DNA from: Formicarius rufipectus
Lineage: Eukaryota > Chordata > Aves > Passeriformes > Formicariidae
Direction: 5' to 3'
Length of the DNA stretch: 64,000 nucleotides
Assembly (NCBI GenBank): GCA_013399695.1
Contig: VXAU01004724.1
Location: forward strand, 768,032 to 832,031
The position numbers and the translations under genes are program-made. Below, in pieces: positions 39,391 through 50,226 of the stretch. A model generated the notes under the pieces. The model was not told the DNA's origin. It worked only from the letters and a program-made list of their open reading frames with translations, and searched no databases. Position 1 is the first letter of the stretch; each line of letters begins with the position of its first letter.

Positions 39391-42339
39391 AAAATAAATA
39401 TTTGCTGCCAACTTCAACTGCATAAGCAGTTGCCAGTGAGTGTGGCTCAAAAAAATGCTGTCTGGATGTTTGAAGGGAATGAATACCATCATAAGCTCTC
39501 ATTAAAGGTCAGGTTTGGCCAGGTTTTGGCTTTCACTTCTACATGTTTCCCCCAAAGTATTGGATATTGGATATTTGTTTTTATAGTATTCTACAGTTAT
39601 TTGAAAACCCTGCTAACAGGGAGTTACATTCTGTGGTTGCACAATTCTCTGTATTCTCTGCAGTCTATAGCACTTGTCTTTATCTTTTTCTGTCTCTGTA
39701 AATTGTTTTGACTAGGGAAGCATAATAAAAAAAATAGTATGATAATTTGATTTCTTCTTCCCATTTCCCTCTTTCCCATTTTCAGCTGCCAGCACTTTTC
39801 TCCTCATTCACTTTTTTCCTAAATACTGCCTTTCTTAGCAGTTAACTTCTGGTTCTGTTTTTTATATCCTTCAGTTTATCTAAAAATACATTTAGACTTG
39901 AATTTACAATAAAATGTCTAGTATAATGCAGGAGGGTGCTATGGCAGAGTTTCACAGCACATGTACATTCATTTAGTCCAACAGCAGTTTACAGTTTTAA
40001 TCCTAGTTTTGTTCAAACTTATTGTTTGAATACTTGGGCTTCTGCATAGCTCTGAGAACGTGCCACCATTCAAACCAGAGTAGTAACTAAATTCTCAGTT
40101 TTTGCCTTTTTGGTGCCAGGGAAGTTGGTGTGGAGCTGTGCTTACTCCTGCAGGTGTGTATGGCCCAGAACAAAGCTGGAAGCTGCATTTCTGCTGCTGG
40201 GCTCCTTTCTGGTGACAGCAGCAGCAGCACCAGCTGCCACCAGCTGCTCCTGGTAGCCAAATGAGTTACACTTGGGAACGACTTAAATATGCAGCAGCAA
40301 GTTTCTTACTGAGCAGTCTCCTCATTCTTCTGTAGGACTTCTACCAGTGTCACTGGATTTTTATTTTAAGAACATCAGTGCACAGGTGGTTTGGTGCTTT
40401 GATACAGTAATTTAGGGAAGGAATTTGATTCTGTTGTTCAAATGAGGGAGCACAGCATTTTTATCACTTCAGGTGAAATCACTTTTAGTTTGACTTGAAT
40501 TTGTAGTGATGTGAGTGAAAGAATACTTCAGCTCTTTGTTTGTTGGTGTGAGAATACGTAAGGAAACAAACTGAGATCTACTCTTGGACCCAAAGTGTTG
40601 GCTCAGCTGCCTCATTTCACTGTTCAGTCCTTGAAGAAAATAAAGGGCAGCTGGACATTGGTGAGGTGTCAGGTGTTGTTCCTGACCTGGACCATGGTTT
40701 CAGCTTCCTATTTTTGTCCATATCCCAAAGGTCAGATAATCATTTGCAGGAGTGTGGGATCTTTCAGTTCATGCACCTTATGTGGTCATGCACAACCAAT
40801 GCTTTGAGTCCTGCTAATTTCATATTTCCAGGAATAATTTGCTGTTTGGTCCTTTTTCAAAAGTGGTACTAAAACCCTTGTCCTCCCCTGGCACATTGCT
40901 GGCACCTCTGTCCCACCCTGACAGTGGTACTGGCACATCCTTCAGTACAGCTGTGTCTTGGGGCTCACTGGGAAATTGTAATAAAAAAAAGGAAAAACAT
41001 TATAAATGGCTTTTGAATATTTTTTTGTTTCAAGTTATTAATAGTTCTACTAAATGTTTAGCCATTAGAAAACATTGTGGCTTTTTTCAACAAAGAAATT
41101 GTGAAAGGATCATGTAATACATTATGCTGCATGTATATTAATTTCATATACCAGTAATTGTCTTGCAGTTAACATGAGGTATTTTATTGGTTGAGGTTTT
41201 TTTAATAACAGGGTCTTGCTAAAGGAAGACCTTAACCTTTATGTTAGCACTTGAAGAGAGGAGCTGAATTTAAAATTGCTGAACAGTTGTTTTATAGGAA
41301 GCTGGTGTCTACTGTTTAAATAATTAGAGAGGATATTTGTTATTTTATGTACAACATGATTAATTTTCCTACTATAATTATAGAACAATGTGCTATCTAA
41401 CTATTTAGTTAGGTTCATAGTTATTTAAGGGTTTAAAGGTTTCTCTAGTAACTGCATTAGCTTTTTCCAAGAATTGTGGAATCGTGGAATAGTTTTTGTT
41501 TAATTTTTGAAATTAGCAAGAGAGATGATATTTCTAAATAAACTACTAAAAATTAACTTGTTTCAAGTGTAGAAAAAGGCTGAACTAGTACAAATGTTAT
41601 AGACTAATGTTCTTCTCATAGAGATACGTACACTGTTGAAATTAGGTACTGAAAAAATAAAAAAATATATACTCTGAACAGTAGTTCATATGCATTAAAT
41701 GTATAAAATACAAGGAACAGCTGTTCAGAAATGGAACAGATTGAGATAGAAGAAACTACATTTTCTTGTGACAGATGAGAGATTTTTCATTTCAGTATAT
41801 TGTTGAAAGCTTCGGATTTCAAGAGGTTGGAATTAATTTGTTTCTCCCCTGGAAAGTGAATTCAATAACCTTCTAGAAGTACCATAGCCAGAAACTTTTT
41901 TCCCAATATTCAGCTGAATGTTTTTAATAAATCCCATAATCTTTCTATAATGTAAAATGTTATGAATTACCCTAAAGACTGATTATTTGGGTCATAAATT
42001 CAATTTCTGAAATATTGGAAGTCCTCCAACACCTTTAAAAGAAAGCCTCAGGTATTTACATTTTCCTTCATTTTATATATCATTTTGATGACAAGTTACA
42101 AAATTTAATACGAATCTGCATACTTTGAAGCACTCAAGACAGACTTTCTTTTCAGGGTACTTTTCATTTTCCTAGCACAGTAAGGTCTGGCTCTCAGAGG
42201 CCTCAGTCCTGTAAGTAGCACAGGAAGCTGTCTGTCTGGATCAGGATTCTTCAGAAATTGTAGCTCCACTGAGCAGTGCTGCTCTGGAGGACTTCCTCAC
42301 TTGGAAACTTGGTCTCTCTCAGTGGCCTCAAGAACTTTC
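39391..42339. other. Intronic sequence, nothing recognised
   Basis: AT-rich, with a GC-richer CAG/CTG-containing patch at 40180-40260. The 129-codon frame at 39322-39711 starts inside the CR1 tail and is not a gene. Confidence 0.65.
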
Positions 42340-43208
42340 TGTCATGGGTTTCTATAGCTCAATTTTAGTAGAAAAGTAGAAGTACTTTAGTAGAAGCTGC
42401 TAGAAGTTTCTCCTGTCTTGTTGAGCTAATTAAAATTATAGTTATGCCTCTGCAATACATATTCAAGAATTGGAGTGTTTGCGCAGTTGAAAATTCCAGC
42501 TTTGAGATAACAACGGAGACAGACAGAAAGAGACCAAGATCAGAAGAAGAGCAGGAGGGGGCGAAGGAAGAACCATGCTGGANNNNNNNNNNNNNNNNNN
42601 NNNNNNNNNNNNNNNNNNNNNNNNNNNNNNNNNNNNNNNNNNNNNNNNNNNNNNNNNNNNNNNNNNNNNNNNNNNNNNNNNNNNNNNNNNNNNNNNNNNN
42701 NNNNNNNNNNNNNNNNNNNNNNNNNNNNNNNNNNNNNNNNNNNNNNNNNNNNNNNNNNNNNNNNNNNNNNNNNNNNNNNNNNNNNNNNNNNNNNNNNNNN
42801 NNNNNNNNNNNNNNNNNNNNNNNNNNNNNNNNNNNNNNNNNNNNNNNNNNNNNNNNNNNNNNNNNNNNNNNNNNNNNNNNNNNNNNNNNNNNNNNNNNNN
42901 NNNNNNNNNNNNNNNNNNNNNNNNNNNNNNNNNNNNNNNNNNNNNNNNNNNNNNNNNNNNNNNNNNNNNNNNNNNNNNNNNNNNNNNNNNNNNNNNNNNN
43001 NNNNNNNNNNNNNNNNNNNNNNNNNNNNNNNNNNNNNNNNNNNNNNNNNNNNNNNNNNNNNNNNNNNNNNNNNNNNNNNNNNNNNNNNNNNNNNNNNNNN
43101 NNNNNNNNNNNNTTTTTTTTTCCTTCCTTTTTCCCCTTTCCCTCTGGGAAGGGGTCGGGGGGAGGGAGCCTGGAGGTTTTGAGTGGATACGTGGGTGAAA
43201 CCACGACA
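42340..43208 (+). mobile_element. Probable LTR interrupted by an assembly gap
   Basis: The left end, CTGTCATGGGTTTC, and the right end, GTGAAACCACGACAG, are near-perfect reverse complements, as expected for LTR termini (TGTC...GACA). The left side is rich in AGTAGAAG words followed by a purine-rich GAGACAGACAGAAAGAGACC block. The right side is a T/C tract followed by GGGAAGGGG, a layout shared with other avian LTRs. The middle is unsequenced. Flanking bases (ctttc and gctcc) do not form a duplication, so the boundaries or the assembly may be imperfect. Confidence 0.65.
42583..43112. other. Assembly gap (530 N)
   Basis: All N. It sits inside the probable LTR between a purine-rich block and a T/C tract, so repeat collapse is the likely cause. 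The true length is unknown. Open frames that appear to cross it are meaningless. Confidence 0.99.
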
Positions 43209-44340
43209 GCTCCAAAGAGTATGTACACAGAAATATCCTTGAGGTAGTGACTGTGAGTGACAGCCAAACTGAACGGAGTTGTTTTTCTTTTTCTGGGGAT
43301 GTTTTTATTGGTGTTTTGGTCTGTCTTTTTTAATGGTTTTTCTAAAGCAAAAACTAATTATTGAGCTATACAGAATGCAATTTTTGATTGAACTGATTAC
43401 CAGAATCAGTTCTGTTTAGATTTAGGTATTGGCTTTATGGGAGGTATTTGTTTCTAGTATATATGTATGTTTGCTGTCATTCAAGTTTAAATACTTGTAG
43501 TGATGGGAAATTAAATGAGTGTTTTGGGGGAACAGAGAGACCCTCAAAGAATTGCTGAGCCTTTTGCATCTATTGCAGTATGAAAGTGATACATTTTCAT
43601 TTTGAGGAATTGTCATGTTATCGTAGACATAACAACAATATTTAAATGGGATTGTTTCCATTAAAAATGTCAAGTTACTTCTGTCATGGCCAATGCAAGT
43701 AAAAATTGTCATGAGCCTGCAGGAAACTTCTTGTTTTTGTAAGGCGGTGGTGTTGGGACAGCTGAATTAGTGGTGGTGTATTTCAAGCAGTGAGAAAACC
43801 CCTTCTTTGAGCCAGATCTAGTGATTCCCTCTGGCTCCCCTCCTGTGATTTGGGTTGCTGGGTTTTTTTTAAAAACAAACAAAAAGATAACAATATGATA
43901 AATATACATATTCCATATTGGACTAAAGAAGAAATTAAAATGGGGCATTCAGAGAGGAGATAGTGAATTGCCATTAGCCAGTTTCGTATTAGTTGTCTGT
44001 CAGGTTATTTTAAAATGAAAAAAAACAATGCTAAATTGAACTGCACTGGTTAAGCTGTCCTTTTTTTGGTGCGACGTTTGAGGATAATGCAGAGGAGGAC
44101 CTGGACATAATCCAGAAAGGAGCTTAGTAGTGCAAATTATGAACTTTAAAAAAAAAAAACCGAAGTCCCCCCACTGGAGAATGGAAAAACTGGTTAGAAC
44201 CTTTGGGGTAGACTAAGAAGGCAGGTTATTAGAACTGAGCAGAAGAATGCACTTATAGAAGTGACTGTAAGATGTGCATGTAGAGAAGGGAAGTACAGGA
44301 TTTTACCAGGTGCAGTATTTCCTGCAGAGAAGAAATAATC
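43209..44340. other. Intronic sequence, nothing recognised
   Basis: AT-rich, with a run of about 12 A at 44148-44159. No known element. Confidence 0.65.
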
Positions 44341-44640
44341 ATTAACACTGTGCAGACTTTTACTGTGACCTCATCTGGAGTTCTACTCAGTTCTGGCTGC
44401 TTTTGTTAAGAAAAATTAAACTGGAACCAATGCAGGGAAAAGATTCTGAAATAAGAGAACCCATTGTAAAAGAAATACCATTTGTTAGGCTTGGCTAAAT
44501 CTGTGAGTGAGGGAGAGTAGAGGAAATAGTATGTAAGCTCTGTTTTTTTATCAGGACTGATAGATATAAAGTGGACATTAATAATCTTAAAGTGGAAATT
44601 TAAAATAGAACCACAGTGCAGGAGGGGGAGATGATGTAGG
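44341..44640 (+). mobile_element. Possible ancient CR1-like LINE remnant
   Basis: tgtgacctcatctggagttc (44366-44385), followed by tactcagttctggctgct, reads CDLIWSSTQFWLL, which resembles the conserved CR1 stretch VRPHLEYCVQFW. After it, aaactggaaccaatgcaggg resembles the ctggagcgagtccagag segment. The match is loose and no end is recognisable. Confidence 0.4.
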
Positions 44641-47600
44641 AAGTGGTTAATGCATCCCCGTTCACCTGGGGGTGCAATCTCATGAAGGACTTTTTGGCAG
44701 CAGTGGTGGCTGACAGATTCCCATTTTTTCTCATCTGGCTCCCCGTGCTTTGTGTTATTGGAAGCACTTGTAGTTGCAGGGCAAATGCAGAGTGGAGCCA
44801 TGAGCCAACTGTGTGTGGATTTACTTAAGACTTCCTCAGTCAGATGGGCTCCTCTACTCTGTTGCATGAGGTCTGGTGTGATCCATCAGTGCAGGGCCCA
44901 CAGGTGGCTGTAGGACCACAGGAGAAGTCCTTGTGGCCTGAGATGAGGTTTGGGTTTAGCAGCACTGCCGAGCACCCCGTGGCTCAGAGTTTGTCCCTGG
45001 GTCTGACTGTCTGGACACAGCAATGCTTCAAGCTAAACCAAGCACCTGCTCTGGATGGAAAAAAAAAAAAAAAGAAGAATAGGTTTTTCTGGTGTCTTTT
45101 AAGTAGTTCTTGTTTCTCTTTTGATTTGTTTCAGTGTAACAATGCTCAAACTGTTCCAGGAGGATGGAATAGCTCAAGGGGTTGCTGGTTTGGCCTGTAC
45201 TCTCAGGAAGAAATGCTGTGAAGCCACAGCCTGAGGTGAACAAGGCTGTGTCAGTGCATGAATAGGATAAAAAAGTTCTCTGAATGGGGTAAAGAGAAAT
45301 GTAATGATCACCATCTATAGCTGATGAGCTGAAGATACTCTACAAACCTCTCTATTCTTTTGGAGATGAAGCTATTATTTTTAACACACTCCCCTTTGCT
45401 ACTGTGATTGAAGTACCTTTTTTAACACATTTGTTCATTCTTGCCACTTTTTTTCTCACTGTTGAATGATAGCATACTTAAAGTAGTCTTATAATTTTTT
45501 CCAGATTTCTTTCACTGCTTCCTGATCTTTCTTCACAAAGAAGAGAAATAGGCAAAAGATTTGGTCAGATATTAAAGGACTCTGTTAAGAGAACAGCATC
45601 AGTTTTTCTGAACCCTCTTGAACCGTTGTATTTGATTTAGCTGCTGCTGTGTTGCTGTTTTTTTTTCTGTGAAGCATTAGTGTTTGTGGAAAAAAAAATA
45701 AGTTGGGAGGATTTAATTTCATGCTTTTATTCTAGTATTTACAGGGGGGATTTATTACTGGACAAAGCTCTCCTTATTTCTTCTCTCCCCACTTCAAGAA
45801 ATAGGATCTGTTCTTCAATTACAAATCTTGACCTGCCCAATATCACTTCTTGCATGAGATGTAGGTTCTCATCTGCCTCAAGGTGAACCAGAGGGACAGG
45901 AGAGAGATGTATTTGTGATCAAGTTCAGTTGTAATCAAATTTCTTGAGTTCTTTACTGCTGAGGGGCCAATTTTTGTTCTCCTTTCGCACCAGCAGTTAA
46001 AGTGTTCTAAAAACTGCAGTTGAGAAATACCGTTTTCTGAGATCCTTATAACAATTTGTCTCTCATTTGGGCAAATGTCTCATTGTTTACCTGTGTATAC
46101 TTACTATATACATGCATAAAAGTGATTTTTTTGTTCCTTCTTTCATCCATCTGGGACCAGGACAAATAGTCACTTCCTGGAAGGCTGATGCTGCTATCAT
46201 AGCATTTTAGACCTATGTATGGATTTAGGAAAGTGAAAATAGTGTCCAATGTCTAATCCTGCAGCAAAAGCAAATTAGTAGGAAATTGTTGAAAATGTGT
46301 TACCAAGGAGGAAATCAGTTTAAAAAGGGATCTGTAGAGCCAAGAATGTGAACTCCTTAAGAAGTATATCAAGCTGTTCCTTAAATTTGAGGGTTTGACC
46401 CTTCACTGGGAAGTGACCTTTAATGAATTGAGAAATACAAAATAAAGGGAGATCTGAGTACAGCCTCTTGGAAGAAGCCATTGTGTCAATAACCATTGCT
46501 TCTGCTTCGGTGTTATCTGAGCATGAACTTGAAATGGTGTGCTGTGATCTTCTCCATGGGCCATGTGGCCCTTGGAAAGCCACCCAGAAGCTAATTAATG
46601 GTGGCTCTGACTCCAGTAAGTCTTGACAAAGGAAAGCTGCTGGTACTGTACTTGCTGCAGCTTTTGGTCGTCTTTGGTCTTCTTTTAAGACCATAAAACC
46701 TATTACTACCATAATTATTGAAAACAGAATTTTCTTGTCAGTGTGCTGAGGTGAATAATTATTTGCAGATGGTTGTTTTCAGAGAGCAAGGTAACTTTTT
46801 CTGTTTCCTTTTCTTAAAAAAATAATGTGGCAATAGATGTTCTGATAAAATTTATTAAGCACGTCCCGTCAGAGGTACCCTGGAGCTTAGATTCTTCCCT
46901 GAGTCTGAATAAAATGTGAGAATTTACAAGGATAAGGTCAGTGTTAACAGATAGTTCTGGAATTCTGAAAATTCTGTAGTATTTGTGAACATAGTGTTTT
47001 TTGAATCACTTGCATGTGAAGAATGTTATTTGTGACTGGTGCTGAAATATTTATTTCATAGTGGTAGAACAGTGGATGCAGTGAGCATCTTATCTCCTCC
47101 TTCCTTTTCCATCTCCTCAGTAGCCCAGGCAGTCAGTGTAAAAGAAGAGTTGTCTACAAACTACAGATACATTAAAGATATTTTTACTTGTCAGCATCTG
47201 TTTATAGGGTATGTATGCCAAAGAGATTTGAAAGATACATAAAATGACTGATAAAATCATTCTTACTTTTTTACTTGATAAGAACAACTATCAGGCCACG
47301 TACCTACCACTTCTGTTTGTATAGGTTAAGGATAGCTTTTCTCCCTTGCAGCTTGGTGACAAGAAAGACAGAATAGCAGAAGAAATCTCTTTCTGCCTGT
47401 AGTTTGCATTTATAGTGACAAAACCATGTAAACAAACTTCTGAATTATACCAAAAAATCTTAAAATCTAAAGATGGGTTTTTTTCTTTCCAGTTTGCTGC
47501 ATGAATTCTAAGCATACCCTAAAGTTTTCTTGGGGAGTGTTTCCACTTCGCAGGCACTGGAGTGACTATGCCTTCTGTAGTTTTCTTGTGGATAGAAAGA

Positions 47601-49590
47601 AATGGTTAAGATTTTGTTCTATATTTTCTTTTTATGTTGAATTAATATTAAGAAGTGTGTGTTCATACTGGGATGAGGTTCAGTGAACTGCTCTCTTGTG
47701 CCTTGTTCTTTGGAGGTTTCATCCTAAAGCTGAGTTAAACACAGACTTGGTTTCAAAGATGTGAGCTGTTGAAAAGTACTTGTGGTAGAAATATTGCTGC
47801 CTGGCAACTCAGTGTTGTGGGTTGTACTGGCTTATCTAATTTTCTAAAGAAGTATCAGATTTTCAGCCTAAATGTTATTCTGTGCCACGATCATCATAAT
47901 GCATTGGTTTAAATTTTTCCTTTGAGAATAGAACAAAAAAATGTCTATCCAACATTGCCAGTGATGGCTCTGTAAATGTGAGTGCCCTCTAATCCAAAGT
48001 GCTAGTTCACAGAAAGGTTCAGTCACTATTTTAAGCTGCAGCTCCATGTGCAAATGAGCTGATGTAGTGTCAGTTGGAGGATTAATTAATTTTGGGAATA
48101 CTTAATTTTTGAAAGAGGTTCACTTCAGTCAGTGGGAAACTTAGAGAACAAGTGTATGTTATTAATTGTGCGGATGAGTAAAGAGGGAAAGGGATCTGTC
48201 ACTTTAAAATGTGGTTGCAAATTGCTTTCTTTTCAGTAATTCCTTCAATTTGATTACAGTTGTTAAGAAAGTATTAACCACATGAGCACAAAGCAGTGTT
48301 GTCTGCTGCTTAGGTAAGCAAATGCATGACCTTTAAATAAAAAATTTAAAAATCCATGTGCATATGCCTTTTTATGTGACTTTACCTGTATACATCTATA
48401 GTGCCTTATTGCAAGAACCTGATATAAGCCCATTTAGGAAACACTGATCTTCCATTTTAAATGTTGAATAAAGGAAACTTTAAGACCTGTGTTACATGTT
48501 TCAATTTCATTGGAAGAGATGCGATATCGTAGCACTTTGATTTCCATCTGGAGTAGACAGCAAAAACCGTCATGCATCCCAGCATTTAAGAAAATGCATT
48601 TTGCTTTCTGGCATACATTGCAGGTGGAACAGAAGTGTTCCAGGTGTTGGAATGTGCTGCTGCCAATGTTGACAAAATATCAGTGAAAAAATCATCTGTC
48701 CTTACTACTTGTGTATTTTAATGATCCTCATACTTCGAGTTAGCGTGGTCTGTTGTGTGCATGCTGAGTGTGGAGAAAGATTTTTGAAAACATGGGGTGG
48801 AGGATGGGTCTGAAACCACATATTTGTGTATCTCAACAGGTATGTCAGTTAAGAATAACATGGGGGAAAATGAAATATAAAGCACATGGCATTATAATTG
48901 CATGACTTAGAAGATGAAGTCTTATATAACGACTCAGTTCATCTGTTTTAATAAATAAATAAGTAGTCTATCTGTAATAGCTTTGATGATCTATATCTGG
49001 GGTTACAGTTGTTCCTTCTCCAGTCTGTGTCACCCTCATGCTTTACATCTGTAAAATTTGAGCTGCAGAGTAGGTAAAATGAGCTTTAGGAATTTATTCA
49101 TTTAGTGAGGGTGTAGTGCACGTTTCCCTGTTACAGACACTGTTGAACAGCTCCTTGTCTCCTGTGAGGGGGGAACTCGTGCAGTCCCTTTCCTCGCTGG
49201 GAAGAGTGTGATTTCAGGGCTGAGGCTGAGGGTGGTCTGACAGACTTCTCTTTTGTTTCTGACTCAAGCTATGCAGTCTCATTGTGGGCTGTTACAACTT
49301 AATTTGTAAAATTTGTCGTGTAGTTGAGGAACTTTGTAGTTGAGGAACAATCCCGAAAGTTAACTGCAACCATAATTTAGCTTAAAGTTCCTTTTTGTTA
49401 CTTGGCATATGGAAGTGATGGTGTCTGCTTAATTGATATGGGCATCTCTCAGGAGTGTTTTAAAACTGTCTGAAATTGGAAAATTCTGGCTTCTATTGTG
49501 CTGCCATTATCATGGAGTGTATTCATCTAATGTTGTCAGAACTTACACTATTTTGAGGCTGTCTGTAGCCTGAGTACGAGAGAGTTTTGA
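44641..49590. other. Intronic sequence, nothing firmly recognised
   Basis: A GC-richer piece at 44870-45058 ends in a run of about 15 A (45059-45073). A candidate conserved patch lies at 46440-46710. A 16-bp tandem duplication (gtagttgaggaac units) lies at 49320-49348. Confidence 0.6.
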
Positions 49591-49595
49591 AAAGC
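49591..49595. repeat. Target-site duplication, left copy (aaagc)
   Basis: Directly precedes the TG of the LTR and equals 50042-50046. Confidence 0.82.
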
Positions 49596-50041
49596 TGTGG
49601 TGGTTTGTCTTTGGGCCTTCCTGGGAGACAGATCCCATGGTTTGCTGTATCCAACTGAAGTATTCCATCCTATTTTACGTCAACTTAGATATAAGAAGGG
49701 ATAGACGGAAGTTTTGGATCAGTCCTCTTCTGGTGGTGAAGGACATTTATCGTGGACCTGCTGGCTCTTCGGGGAGAGCTACATGTCTCTGGGAAGTAGA
49801 CTTTGTTTACTTTTTCTTCATTGTTTGTGTGCGTATATTAATATTAAGTTCCTTTTTTCTTCTCTCTGTATATATATATATTTCTATAAATTCATACTGC
49901 TTCAGTAGTATTAGAATCCACTTTTCATCTAGTGTGGTTCCCCCTCTCCACCTTTTCCCCCTTGCAGTTGGGAAGGAGTGGGAGAAGCTGTTGTTTTGGG
50001 GCCTCTGGATATCTGCCTTCAGCCAGGGATAAACTCCCGCA
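49596..50041 (+). mobile_element. Solo LTR of an endogenous retrovirus, 446 bp
   Basis: Bounded by TGTGGTGGTTT...CTCCCGCA and a 5-bp duplication. Internally it has a TATATATATATATTTC/TATAAA stretch (49868-49889), then a C/T tract (49937-49971) followed by GGGAAGGAG, a layout like the right part of the element at 42340-43208. Orientation is assigned from this resemblance and is less certain than the boundaries. No internal retroviral genes adjoin it. The 131-codon frame inside it is chance. Confidence 0.82.
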
Positions 50042-50046
50042 AAAGC
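50042..50046. repeat. Target-site duplication, right copy (aaagc)
   Basis: Follows the LTR's terminal CA and equals 49591-49595. It can be extended to aaaagc because of a shared A. Confidence 0.82.
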
Positions 50047-50173
50047 TCAGAAATCTGAGGTTTGTAAGTAGCTGAATTGTCCAGGTTATGTTTAAAAACC
50101 TTTTTCTTTCTATGTGAAACTCTAAATTGGGATCTTGTTTGAATAGAATGAGATAATTGTGGGCATCAGTGAA

Positions 50174-50226
50174 TTCACAGAATGGTTTGATTTGGAAGGG
50201 ACCTTGAAGATCACCTAGTTCAAATC
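50174..50226 (-). mobile_element. Short antisense CR1 3' end
   Basis: ttcacagaatggtttgattt followed by ggaagggaccttgaagatca and cctagttcaa is the reverse complement of the CR1 3' terminus (cattctgtga). Only about 50 bp remains. It is the sole clearly antisense independent CR1 piece in the window. Confidence 0.88.

Noticed and set aside
41470..41500. gaattgtggaatcgtggaatag resembling the antisense CR1 end
   Set aside because: Too short, and the following bases do not match the CR1 terminus.
42365..43267. Open frames of 207-300 codons on both strands
   Set aside because: They run through the N gap, where stop codons cannot be seen.
49637..50032. 131-codon open frame, + strand
   Set aside because: Lies wholly inside the solo LTR and does not resemble a retroviral protein.
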